From: Neoscytalidium dimidiatum | Taxonomy: Eukaryota; Ascomycota; Dothideomycetes; Botryosphaeriales; Botryosphaeriaceae | DNA length: 64,000 nucleotides | Direction: 5' to 3' | Assembly (NCBI GenBank): GCA_037367355.1 | Contig: CM074699.1 | Location: 930,001 to 994,000, forward strand | In this document: piece by piece, positions 47,705 to 59,164 of the stretch | How positions within the stretch are numbered: the stretch's first letter is position 1 | Layout of the letters: each line of letters opens with the position of its first letter | Program-made: the position numbers and the translations under genes | Notes under the pieces: generated by a model | What the model was told of the DNA's origin: nothing | What the model saw: only the letters and a program-made list of their open reading frames with translations | Databases searched by the model: none

Positions 47705-48017
47705 CTAAGAATAGACGCGCTCACCGCCTGAGGGGGCGGCCTTGATAGACCTGCTGGGGACCTTGTTCGGCCCCAAGGGCGTCGCTCCGCCCGTAGGCAT
47801 GACCGCGTTGCCCTCGGCGGAGGTATTGGACTGCGCACTGCCGGTGAGGCCTTCCCTCGGCTCATATGAGCGTCCTCGTGATTCCCCAGCGCCGGCAGAG
47901 GACTCTTCACCGTTCTGGGCCTCCTCATCCGCCGTATGACGGCGGACTCTTTCCCGAAACTTCCGCCACCAAGAAAGCCAAGAACTACCTCGAGAACGGT
48001 TTTGCCGTCCGGAGTCA
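47705..48017 (-). CDS. Possible last exon of an unidentified gene
   Basis: After an AG acceptor (TTTTAG, 48018-48020 on the minus strand) a 103-codon frame runs to a TAG at 47705-47707. The reading is protein-like: a WLSWWRKFRERVRRH segment, an acidic stretch (DEEAQNGEESS), then a Gly/Ser/Asn-rich tail ending GGERVYS. It resembles the cytoplasmic tail of a fungal membrane protein, but I could not assemble the upstream exons. A hydrophobic reading around 48220-48435 (with a GTACGT...TTGCAG intron candidate at about 48365-48310) may belong to the same gene. A different frame here (47539-48132) is open longer but has poorer composition. Low certainty. Confidence 0.3.
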
Positions 48018-48020
48018 CTA

Positions 48021-49170
48021 AAATCAAAATAGCATAGATTCTACTGCGAAGTGGTGCAATTTCTGGGATAGTAGATTTAGGGATGAAGCGGATCTTGTAG
48101 GGGAAGTGCTCATGGGTCCATGCTTCAACCACTTTTGGAGAATGGAAGAACTTAATACTGAATTAAGATATTGGCGCCAAAAAAAATTATCTACGAGCAA
48201 CTGCCACACAAATTAGTAATTATCCGCAGACCAGAAGATAATTGGCTGTTGTATCGGTGAGACACAGTCGATGGGCATAAAGGTATGATATGGCAGTGGA
48301 AATGGCCCTGCAAATAGCAAGTACTTGTAAGTGAGCGTTGAGGGACAGGATAACGTAGATATTGTACGTACTCTGGATAGTGATGCTGGCGCCGGAGAAG
48401 AAAAGAACAGAAGGCCTGGGAGAGATAGACGACAATTAAACACTGGCGAGCTCGGTTGCCTCGCAGCTTCCTTCTGTCGACGGTAAACAGGATACATGTC
48501 ATTGTCGCTCAAAGACGGAGCGTAGAAACAATTAGCAGGAGCCGATATGGAAAGCGCAACGGAGCACAAGCGCGCGTAGCATCATTAACAACAGGTGATG
48601 CACATCAGCAGTAAATTTGTATAAGGCTGCACTGCTATACAGACCCAACAGAAACACTTCGATAATGAGATTGAGGTAACAAGGCATTTATAAGATCACG
48701 ACGATGGCAGTCACGGTCAAATTGCGCGCGTGATCCCAGGAATTGGAAAGGCTACCACAAGTGGCAGCGCCTGCGCTCCACACTTGCGGCTTCAGCTGTA
48801 GCATATGGAGATCACGTATCCCTTATTTGTCTCTCTTTTCCAACTACCACAACATAGAGAAATATCAGGCTGGTCCAAGAAATAGAGAGTTCGAGGTGTA
48901 GGTGCGGGCGAAGGGCCACGGAGCCCGTTAGTGGGGTAGGTGAAATGTGCACGTAAATTGAATGTACGGAAGAGGACATAGCTACATTAGATCAAAGCCA
49001 GTACTCTTGATCTCCTATTCAGATGAGATGAAAATTTGCGCTGCAGATGGTTTTAAGTGGACGGTAATGAGTGCAGTTGGCAGTGTGAGGTAACGAAAAG
49101 TAAGGGTTATGAGTCAGGGTTGAACTGTTAGAAAAACTATATGCAAACAAAAGCACTGAGATCATACGGC
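48021..49170. other. No recognisable gene
   Basis: Apart from possible upstream exons of the preceding entry (48200-48570, minus), no frame stands out. Composition is ordinary, with no repeats or RIP signature. Confidence 0.4.
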
Positions 49171-49477
49171 TCAAAGCGTGACTTGGCTCAATTCCTCATA
49201 TCTCGCATTCAGATCTGCTTTTCTTCTTTTGAGCAAGAGAACCATTCGAACAGCGGCTTCAGCGCCTAAGTCGGAACTAAAGAGAAGACTCGATCCCATG
49301 GCAGTTTCTGTGAGGAGGCAGCAACAGAATTGCAGACGCAAATGAGACGAACTGACGGAGAGGGAAGCGCTAGTAACAACCCAAGATCTCACCTACAAGA
49401 TCTCTCGCCTACCAAACCAGCCAATCATCCTCTTCCAATTCACCAACGTCACCACTCACCACCACCATCTCCGCCAT
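49171..49477 (-). CDS. Possible small two-exon gene, about 81 aa
   Basis: Exons 49477-49413 and 49351-49171 joined by a 61-nt intron (GTAGGC donor, CAG acceptor). The product begins MAEMVVVSGDVGELEEDDW, has a cysteine cluster (FCCCLL) and ends in a charged helix (LLLKRRKADLNARYEELSQ). It is supported only by frame continuity and reasonable splice sites; no family is known. It could be chance. Confidence 0.22.
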
Positions 49478-51023
49478 CGGCGCAGGAAGCGAACAGCCCC
49501 TGCCACCCTCGTTCATCGGAGATTGAAGCTGATCACACCGTCACCCGACCCTCACTCAATCCACCTTCCGAATAATCGAATATCAGCACCCCTCCACCGT
49601 GATCGAAAGATCGCAGGTTGGACGATGCCCTGGAACCGACCCGCACAAAGTGACCGGGACCGCCGCCGGCCCGTCGTCCTATCACAGCGGACCCGAAATA
49701 ATCATCCTGCGCAACACCCGCTGCCCGAGCGGCCCGCTACCGGGACCTCAACCGCCCAGCCGCGGGTCCCGCGCATATTACGCATGAATCCAACTCTTGG
49801 CGACCGTGACGGCGGCGAACAGGGGAATGAGAAAAATTTCGCTCTCATGGATCACCTTTTTGGCTTGTTCTCCGGAATGCGTGGAGAATCGCGTACGAGG
49901 CCCGGTGGGCAATGTTCGACTGGAAACGATGGAGAGAAGAGAAGGAAAAAACCAAGAGATTCGAGCAATCCAGCCCTCATCCGCGTGGAGCTGCTGGTGC
50001 TGACTGGCACCTTTTCTTTCCCCCCCCCTTCTCTTTCCTCTCTACCCGTGCCGTCCGTCCAGACCGCGAGCGGCTGAACTCAGGAGCGCGGCAACATGTT
50101 TGCTTTTTCCTCTCCCCGCCACGATCACTGATGCTCTGTATCCCAAAACACTCGGGTTCGGGGATTAGAGAGAGATAAGCTCGGCCTCGGGGGCAGGGCC
50201 GAGCAGAAAACCCGGCGGTCCCCAGCCACGGCGTGGATAGCTCCGTGAGACCGGGGGGTTTTGACCAATCGCGTGGCGCGCGAAGCTAACAAGAGCGACG
50301 AGGTTCGGCCTCCCTGCTTACGATCGTTGGAGACGTGATTCGACACGCTTTGGCGCCACTCCAAGGCCTTCTTCCTTTGGTGTGGGTATACGGGTTTGAA
50401 ATGCGCAAGGGCCGGGCCGTTCGGGGGAAGGGGTGAAAAGGCCGCGCATAAGACTTAATCCTGCTGCCTACCTCGCACCTCTCATCCCCGTCTTGACTAC
50501 TTATCATTGCTCCCTACTCCCCCCAACCTTTTCGGACATACAGAACGTTTTGGTTAAGTCTCGTTTGATTTATTTGCAACTTTATTTCTCAATCTCATCT
50601 ATCATGATCCCCATCTGCAGCATACCGACATCGCAAATAGCTACATGCACCCCATTATCCGTCGCGGGTGTAGGAGGAACTACCAACAACTGCCTAAAAG
50701 CAGCGAACGAACATTCGCCGTCATCGACCGATACAAACCATACATCGGGAGACCATCTTCTCTTTTCCTTTCTCAACCCCGTCCGGATGAAACGCCATGC
50801 TAAGGAGTCCCACAACTAAGAAATACCAAGGAAGCTGGGAATCGCTTCCCGGAAGATAAGGAAAGAACGAGCGCGTAATGACGATGCAACCGATGCAAAA
50901 CCATAGACCCATCCCATTCCATTGAACGCCAGAAACACGAATATGATGCGGATCCCGTATGTTTACAGCGTGCACAAGGTGCAGCGTATGGACCGTGGAC
51001 AGTTATATACCGGAATTTTTGCC
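49478..51023. other. Intergenic DNA upstream of small frame and downstream of the reductase
   Basis: Overlapping Arg/Pro/Ser-rich frames only. The plus-strand frame 50433-50819 has unremarkable composition and no motif. Pyrimidine-rich tracts occur around 50020-50050 and 50500-50590. Confidence 0.4.
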
Positions 51024-53077
51024 TTACCAGGTTTCCTATGAAATGATCAGCGGCGCGAAACCCGAGAAGCTACGGTGATGGGGACTTACAGCAACGTACT
51101 GGCCGCCTTCCTTCTTCTTAGCCCAGAATTCTTCGGCTTCATCGTGGTTGAGGTTGCCCTTCTCCATAGCAACATCAACAAGGGCAGCGTGGACGCCTTC
51201 ACCCATTCCCTTACTACTTCCGCAGACAAAGATACGGCCATCGAGGGCATTGATGACAAACCAAACAACGTCGGCCTGCATGCGAACCTCATCCTGGACA
51301 TAACGGGCAGACCCGGCGCGGCGGCTCTGAACAACCTTCTTGATCTCCCTCTCGTGGGCGCCAAGCTCGCCAGAGTAGATTTCATCAAGCATGCTGTCAC
51401 GCACGCCCTGGACCAGCCAGATCTTGTTGGCGCAGTTTGCGTTCTTGAGGCGGTTCAGAATAAAGCCACGGAAGGGTGCCATGCCGACACCAGCACCAAC
51501 AAGCATCATCGGCCCATCACCACCGAATTGGCGGGAGAGAGGGTTAGCCATGAGGCCACGGAACATGGGGATGGTAAGGTCGAGGACATGGGCAGGATCG
51601 CGAATTCCAGACTGCTCGGCTTCAATGTACTGCTGGGCGATGCGCTCAAGATAACCAGAGCCGACACCAGTTCGCTTCTTGCCAGCTTGCCAATCGGGAT
51701 CCTCGTGGATGGTAACAGCCATTTCAATCAAGCGCCGACCGCCAGGAATGCCAGGCCGGGCGGAAGAGATATGGGGATCATTGGAGAGGGAGTAAAACCG
51801 TGGCATCAATTGAGGGAGGACAGCGAGCAGAGCATGAAGCGGAGGCTTGGAAGATGGGAAAGCGTGAAGGAGCTGTGGAACAGTGACGTGGGAGCCCGTG
51901 CGGAGGCTATTGGATCATGTCAATACTCAAATCATCCGATGACAGGAAACAATGGCACTTACTCGCAGAATGCAGCCTGACCCTGTGCAGAAGTGAGGTA
52001 AAGGAGAATCTGCTTCTCGTTGAGGGCGTCCGCATACTCAGCCATCACACGTAGCAGCTGCTTGGTAGGTGGCGTGCTCTGCAGGTCTGCGCACCAGGTA
52101 AGAAGCTCCCTGCGAGTGGTTACAAGCTCCCTCGCTTTCTCATCTCCCCAAATAGTTGGCCATCTCATCGGTTGAGTCTTGAGCAGTACTGACTTGTCCC
52201 GCACAAACTTCGGCACACCCAATTGATCAAAGACGTCATCGACCATTTCTGGCGGGTTTGGCGGACAAATACCGATGGCACCTCCCACCCGGAAGTCTAC
52301 ACCACCCTCATCGGGATAGTCTGTTACGTCGATGTCGAAGTGGAATGTCCGCTTCTCCGCTCCGGGCTTGGTTAGTTCGCGCGCGTGGTGGACGGGAGCA
52401 GAGAAGACATTGTACGGCGGGTGAGGCTGGACAAAAGAAGGGGGCTTCTTCAACACCTCAGCTACATGCTTCTTCTCCGATGGCGGGGCTTCATCGAAGC
52501 TAAGGGTCTCCGATGGCAATTGAGGGACCTGGTCAAGCTTGGTGTCGAGGCTGAGCGGGCCAAGCTTCAGATTCAGGCTGCGGAAAGCCTCGTTGTCGGG
52601 TAGGACGACGGGCGTGAAGTCGGCGGCAGCGGTGTCTGGCGGCAGTGTCTGCACCAAGCAGCAGCCTCCTCCGCAGCAGTACTTCTCGATCAGCTTCGTG
52701 CCAGTCTCGCCATCACCGAGGAGCTTCCGCATGCCCTCGGCATCCTCTGAAATGAGTGTGGTCGAGGCCCGACGCGGCTTGCTCTGCTTGGGAGTGATCT
52801 CGACAGATGGCGCTGGGAGGTCTTGTAACTTGTCCACAATCTCATCGACTTGTTGGTCGTTCATGGGCTCGGTGTTCGGCGTCGAGGGAGCCTCTGAGTC
52901 ACTGGAGTCAGACCATGCGAGGCTTTCGTGAGACGAGCGGAAGGAACTATTGGAGGGCGCAGGCGGCGAGGCGTCGAACTGTTTGACGGTTGCAGGTTCG
53001 TGAGGAATGGGGTCGTTGGGGTGGGAGGTTTCGGTGGTAGGGACGGCATGTTGCCGTGGTCGCGAGGTGACGTCCAT
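51024..53077 (-). CDS. CPR-like FAD/NADPH oxidoreductase lacking the flavodoxin domain, about 647 aa
   Basis: Three exons, 53077-51963, 51906-51090 and 51035-51024; introns of 56 and 54 nt (GTAAGT donors, TAG acceptors). The last exon encodes only Glu-Thr-Trp and stop, giving the C-terminal aromatic residue that stacks on FAD in cytochrome P450 reductase-type enzymes. Residues 1-130 are Ser/Pro-rich and disordered. A compact CCGGGCC motif follows (about 134-140). The FAD-binding domain starts near 222 (VHHARELT...GAIGICPPN), with RFYSLSND at 408-415 (the R-x-Y-S motif that holds FAD). NADPH-binding motifs are VGAGVGMAPFRGF (about 508-520) and FVCGSSKGMGEGV (about 598-610). The fold matches the reductase half of CPR, sulfite reductase and methionine synthase reductase, but no FMN/flavodoxin domain precedes it, so a separate electron acceptor must be used. 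Substrate unknown. Confidence 0.85.
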
Positions 53078-56000
53078 GGCGACGGCGGGTGTGGCAAGCA
53101 GAGAGCGGCGCTGAGAGAGGGAAGCCTCTGCAATGGGGCGATGTCATGGTCAGCACGAGAGGGGACGCGTCGAATATATGGGGAGGGCATGGCAGGGCAC
53201 GGGCACGAGCGGCTGCGGGTGGTTCTGCGGTAGAGCCAGACTGGGCACGGCACGCACACGCGGACTAGGAGTCAGGTTGGAGGGGCCTTGTGGCTCACCT
53301 TTTATCTGATCAAATTTCGTCACAGACGGCGCGCAGGCTCTGCAGGCGCGAGTGCCAAACAACAAGCGCCGCGCCACGAGACGCGGGGCGAGAGACGACA
53401 CGGTGGAAAGCGTGAGTGAATTCGAGGAGAGGAGAGGGTCCGTGGGATCAGGAGGGGGGAGTCTAGCGCATTTGAGGCGGCGTGGAGCGAGTGTTGAGGA
53501 TACTGTGGTTCTGGGGACGAGCACGATCGCATCTAATCAGGCGGCTTGATCGTCGGTCTGTCGGCTCGGAATCGCTGGAACGGGGCTTTTCGCGCTCGCT
53601 GCTTTTTGCCCCCCCCCCAGGGCGCCTTTGCCCGCCCTGCCCGCCCCATCTTGCCAGAATGCCCTTCACTCAGGCGATTGTCCGCGCTCGCATTCCGTCT
53701 TCCGTTGACGGCTGCGCCGACGGCACTTGCGCCCACTTTCACCAAGCCTCAACCTGCCTTCAGCACGCCATTCCATAGACCTCGGCGCCCGCAGTCCCGC
53801 GCAGCTCGATCCCACACCGCACACCCATTGCGCACCCAAGGTGCGCAGTCCCTCCTGCCGCGTAGTCGCAATGTCTGCGCTGCGCTCGGTTGATGCAGGT
53901 ACAACACGAGCTTGCACGGCCTTTGGGCCGGTGGTGCGACGCGTCGCGATGTTTCGCGCCCCGGCTGGGGTTGCTTGCGCCGCGCCCAAATGTTTGCGGA
54001 CGCTTACGCAGGCCATATCAGGCCTTTCGCATTGGCCTGCCGCAATGCTCTAGGCCACGCGTTCGGCCTACGTCTCCCCTATTTGCAGCGCTCTGCTATT
54101 GTATAGATGTCGTCGAATATACAATGCGTACCTGTGATGCGTACAGCTCTCATTGAAGCAGCGGTGGACCAGATCGGGCTCCCTGGCGTGATCTACGACA
54201 GCAGGGTGGATGGTGGCTTGCTAGCTGACTCCTGGCACCATGGCCAGCAGACTCTTCAGCCCTACGATCCCCTGGTAGAACTCAATCCCCCCCCTGGCCC
54301 TTTAACCCTTTTTGAAACTTCCATCTGATAATTTCCGGCTTCGGCGCCCACTTCAGGCCAGCGTCTCCCCAACCATCCTCGCCGCTCTCGTGGCCCGACG
54401 AGCCTATGTCCTGCTCTCCACTGTTTCGGAATGCTGATGAGCTGCCAAGAGTACTTGCCTGCCACGTCGTGCTCCAGAATATTCCTCGGACCCGACCTCC
54501 TGAAAATCCCAACGCACCGCTTTTGTCAGGCTTTGGTAATGATATGCTCTGACAGCCTCCCGTTGCGCTCACCTTGGTGTGTTATCGCAGGATCTAGCCG
54601 CTCCCATTCAATCTGATAATTCATCAAACTCGTCACCGCCCTTGCGTCTTGGTCACACCATATTCCACGCGACGGGCCCGAGAGCTCCGGACGAGAAAGG
54701 ACTGAGCTCTCCGAAACTCCAGCCGCCTCGGCTGCGCTCCATTGGCATCTTTTACGCCCAGATTCATCTCAGCCACTCAATTCTGGGCAAGTGCTATGCC
54801 GGTCCTCACAATAACAATCAATGATCACGCAATAGCTCACTCCACTGTTGCACACAGCTGTTAGAGACTGAGCCCACTTTGAGAGAAGGAAGAAGCGGTG
54901 GGCGTCCCAGCAGCAGAACAGAGACGTGTGAGACGTGACAGCAACACGAACTTGCCTGTCATGGAGATTGAGCTGTGGCCTCCCTCGACGTGGCCGGCTC
55001 ATCGGTTGGCCAGCAACCAGAATGCATGTGAGCGGCACAGAAGCAGGGATCGTAGCATCGGCGGAACCAGCAAAGTCAACGTTGGCACCTCTCGCAGTTC
55101 GTCGTTGGAAGAAAACCACGGACGGACATGCTCGCGTATCGATTCCGGTTCTGGGCAGGCTTCAATGTTCGCCGCCGATGTCGCTCTGGTTTACCGTTTC
55201 GGGCGCGGCTTCCCGACGGCCTAAAGGGACAGGGTCTGCCGGTGTCGGTGGCGCCCAGGTTGTAGCACACCACGATGCCCGTCAACGTCAAAAGTCTGGG
55301 GTTGCCGGCAGGATCTGCCGGCTTCAGACACTGCCTGAAGCAATGCTAGGGCTGATCTCAACAGCGGATCATCGCTGCATCGCCGCTTTTGCGCCCTCAT
55401 ATGTCAGCATACGTCAGCCATCACCAACTACCTGCTTTCTATTCAGCTGCGCGTTTACTACATATGACGACCTCTTCTTTCCATTAGTGATCGAAAGCCC
55501 GAAGCCCGAGATCTTGGGTCAGTAGAGCTGACACGTTCATGAACAATTCGCGAACCGTTCGGACACGGCTCGAAACCCGAAGCTCCGCATCGCGTCCCGC
55601 AATGCGCCGTGCTGCTTACCCCATCCTCCAACAATGCGGGGCAGATACCCCATCGTGGCCGTTTAGGAAAACAAAGTTCCGCGTAGGCTCACAGACGTTT
55701 GTCGTATCAACTCTCCCCCCGCGCCATGTGAAAAGGTCAGTTGACCTGCGCGAGAGTGCGCTATTACACGAGAACGACTACCGATCTAGAGGCCGCCACA
55801 CCTCCGAGGAAAATGGGGTGTGCGCTCGGAAAAAACACTTACGCTTCACTGCCATAACGTTTTCCGATGCGCCCCCGTTGCCCAACTTTCCGCCTCAGCT
55901 TGCCTATGAGAAATGCCGAGATCAAATCTCGTCACGCGGATTTCCAACCCACGCCGTATTCCTCCAAGAAAGGAACAGACTTGGTGTTTCTGATGCTTCT

Positions 56001-56304
56001 TGTAGTGGAGCGCCTGTATTTTGGTGCTCGAATTCACTGTGTTCTCCAAGCGATGAGATATGACTGTGCGCTTTTCCCGTCCGGGCAAAGCCGGCTGGCG
56101 GGGCTTAATGTTCCAGCTCGCGACACCAGCCTCCCCCGCCGCCAGTGAACGCATTCTCAACTTCTTCGACGCCACAGGCATTCCATCTGCGCAGTCTTCC
56201 ATTAAATTACTTTGAGCTTCATAGTTTGGGTGTCACTTTATCAGTCGTCGCCATAATTTATCTTCGCAGACATAAACGCTCAGCCGGTCGTCCGCCCTCG
56301 GGTG
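53078..56304. other. Intergenic region between the reductase and the BTB array
   Basis: The part just upstream of the reductase (53080-53540) is its promoter region. Further on only overlapping low-quality frames occur (for example plus 54935-55525, plus 55539-56063), without motifs or splice links. Seen from sequence alone, I find no gene here. Confidence 0.4.
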
Positions 56305-57301
56305 ATGGCCTCCGCCGCTGATGATGACCCAATACTGCGACTCAAGAACAACCTCGTCAAGTACGCTTGATATTCCATTACCGATTCGGCCTCTAGCTTG
56401 CTGACTGCACCGAAGCATATGGAAGTCCAGCGAGTACTCCGATCTTCTGATCCGCTGCAACAATGGCGCCGAACACAAGGTCCACCGCGTGATTCTCTGC
56501 AGCCAATCCGAGTTCTTCCGGCGCGCCTGCAACCCCAAGACCGGCTTCAAGGTACATATCAAGTACGAGAAGGAGCGGAAAGATAGTCGGAACAACTCAC
56601 CAACGTTTTCACCTCCATTTCCACAGGAAGCCCTTTCCGGTGTCATCGAGCTTCATCATGACGATCCGGACGCCGTGCGCGCCATGCTTGAGTTCTGCTA
56701 CACCTTTACCTACTCCTGCAGGAAGGCGGATTCTCCCGAAGATCGAATGATTTTCCACGTGCACATGTACGCCGAAGGCGAGATCTACGATATTCCGGGC
56801 CTCAAGAAGCTCGCTGTCCAGAATTTCGAGAAGGAAGTCAACCATACCTTCCCGCGCTTCCCAGCCGCCATCAGGGCCATTTACGAAACAACTCCTCACT
56901 CTGACCGCGGTCTCCGGGATGTCGTGCTGCGTGTTTGCGCTGACCATGCCAAGGAGCTGATGAGTAAGCCGCAATTCGAGAGCATGATGGATGACCTTGG
57001 CGTTTTTGGGAAGGAGCTCTCACGCACCCTAGCCGGTCGGTCCACCTTTGTTACTACCCAGAAAATCATTGTGGATTGTCGGAGGTACCGTTGCGGCGTT
57101 TGCAGGCGGGCCGTGGAGTGGAACATTCCGAAGCCCTGTCCCACAGAGCTGCTGAATTGCATGTTCTGTGGCGCAGGGTTCCCCCCGAACACATGGAAGA
57201 AGAGGATCATCAAACCAGAAGATCCACCAGAGCCCGAAGATGTGATTGAACGCCCATCCAGTGTGGCTGGCGATGATGACGACCGCGCCCCGGCTTGGTG
57301 A
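56305..57301 (+). CDS. BTB/POZ domain protein with C-terminal zinc ribbon (array copy 1), about 283 aa
   Basis: Exons 56305-56360, 56431-56551 (or 56416-56551) and 56627-57301. Intron 2 (75 nt, GTACAT...CCACAG) is phase 0 and precedes Glu-Ala, exactly as in copy 3. The BTB fold reads EYSDLLIRC, then HKVHRVILCSQSEFFRRAC, then GVIELHHDDPDAVRAMLEFCYTF. A helical region follows (YAEGEIYDIPGLKKLA), then a zinc ribbon CGVC...CMFCG near residue 245 and a C-terminal acidic tail. BTB domains dimerise and often link targets to Cullin-3 ubiquitin ligases; in fungi many such small BTB proteins are lineage-expanded and uncharacterised. The first intron acceptor has two in-frame options. First of four tandem relatives on the same strand. 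Confidence 0.8.
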
Positions 57302-57672
57302 ATGAGTCGATACCCTCACGTATTTCATTTCTTTCCCTAAGTCACTTTTGGCGTTTGTATGATATCCCAGAAGGATTCAAATACTTTTTTAAATATTTAT
57401 TGGTATGTTAATTTCTTTTACTGAGAAGTTTAGTCATGAATTAGAACTACGCCAGTTGAGTGATGTTGTTTGTTCCTACATGCTCGTCGTTTAATTTAAG
57501 ATTTCAATATTTGGGTCTGACCATCAAACTCCGTGCCGCGCACAACTCACTTTTCCCACCTTGTCTCCATTGTTGTCAAAGACTGAGAAGGCATCTTGCT
57601 GCTTCTAAAGGAATCTCCCTCCGCCTTCCTTATCGATATCTTGGAATAGGCTGTCCGTGCGTTTGAAGACAC

Positions 57673-58773
57673 GTGGTTTGGCGTGGGAGCTCGGTGCTGA
57701 AACGACGAGCTCCAGCTTCAGAGTCCCGGAATTCTGACCCTTTGACGCCTCCACCATTCAACTGCCTTTCTTCCTTCACTCTAGCGGTGGATTCGGTGGG
57801 CTCTGAAAGGAACATTTCCGTCAAAAAGCCGTGGCTCAGAACTTCAGCTATAGCGTCGCCGCTGGGATATGACGTGAAGCCGGTACCGGATATCAGTCAC
57901 GACAGGGTGACATGTACTGACAGAGTAGCTATTAGTAGCTACACCGCGGGACTGAACAATGATATTGACCGAAGGCTATCAGAAGCCATGAAAGGGTTAG
58001 TTTGAGCCTCCACCCTTTGAAGTACAAAAATAGAGCAAACAGGCAACTGATCCTACACTTCAGCTTCTGGGAGACCAGATTTTCAGACAAAATGTACAGT
58101 GATCTCGTCGTGAAATGCAGAGAAAACGAGTTCAGTATGCATCGCATCATTGTCTGCTCACAGAGTGGATTTTTCGCTCACGCATGCAAGCCAGACTCTC
58201 CGTTCATGGTAGGGGCACAACTGCAATGTACCAAAGCATGCCCTGACAAAGCTGATTGCACGAACAGGAAGCTTAGACTGGAGTAGTTGACCTCAGCGAA
58301 TCTCCAACAGAGGTAAGATGACCATGGTATATGCTGCATTTTATGCTATTGCAGAGAAATACCAAGTCCAAGGCCTAAAAGTCAGGGCCTGGGCGGGTTT
58401 TGTTGACTGCCTGAATAAGGATGAATGGAGAAAACCTGAGTTCGTCAAGGTCATCACATATTTCTGGGAGTCCACGCCTAAGAACGACAAGCCTGGTCGG
58501 TATGCCACACTCAGTGTCGTAAAGCCCCAGCTATCCCGGATCATAAAGAGGCTGAATTTTAAGGATGAGACGAACGAAATTGATGGTTTCTGGAGAGACC
58601 TGGCACTGTATACGGCGGAATTCCCCAACGTTGAGCGGCGTTCCTGCTCGTTCTGCTGACAGCAGGTGATTTTGGAGTTCCACGAAGACATGAATAGCCA
58701 CTGTCCAAACTGCAGAGTTGATTATCCGGCCACAAAGTGGAAGGAACGCACCCTCTTGCACACAGCGCAATAG
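57673..58773 (+). pseudogene. Broken BTB/POZ plus zinc-ribbon gene (array copy 2)
   Basis: The exon structure equals copy 3: exon 1 57673-57995 (ends REL-like SEAMKG), exon 2 58064-58208 (145 nt, the same length as in copy 3; MYSDLVVKC, HRIIVCSQSGFFAHACKPD), intron 58209-58267, exon 3 from 58268 with Glu-Ala. Breaks: the third codon of exon 3 is TAG (58274-58276) where paralogues have CAG; the following segment has lost about 40 codons, with a frame change, before YAIAEKYQVQGLKVRAW; and a TGA at 58657-58659 interrupts the zinc ribbon between CSFC and CPNC. The C-terminal WKERTL remnant is still readable. The N-terminal LGYDVKPV block matches LGYNVKPC of copy 3, showing that copies 2 and 3 are closest relatives. 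Confidence 0.75.
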
Positions 58774-59164
58774 ATAGTGGACGAGTAAAGGCGGAAGAGG
58801 CGAACAGTGGAGGTCGAAGACTTCCACTGATTCTCCGTTCGGCAGATCTCCAAGCGAGAACGGCATCCTCTTCAACGTTGAACTTGCGACAGTATTCACT
58901 GCGCAGACCAAGCTCCTGGTGGGTCGAGCCTTCGGCAACTATTTTCACCGTCTCGCCGTCAGGAGAATCATGTTCGCGGCCTGTGCACGATTGACCACGT
59001 TCCGCGCCCACCGCCATACCGGTGAACGCACGTGGCAGGCTATCGTGGGATGAGTTCTGCGCGTTGTTGGCACAGCTTCTCTCCCCGTCTTCAACCCCTT
59101 TGTCTCCCTCTTCCCCAGGCACCTCGAACTTTTTCCATCCGCACATACGAGCTGTGAAAGGAAA

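Noticed and set aside
51075..51980. Plus-strand frame of 301 codons
   Set aside because: Antisense shadow of the reductase exons, and it crosses a well-supported intron of that gene.
55539..56063. Plus-strand 174-codon frame before the BTB array
   Set aside because: No motif, unremarkable composition, and no link by splice sites to neighbouring frames; not strong enough to call a gene.
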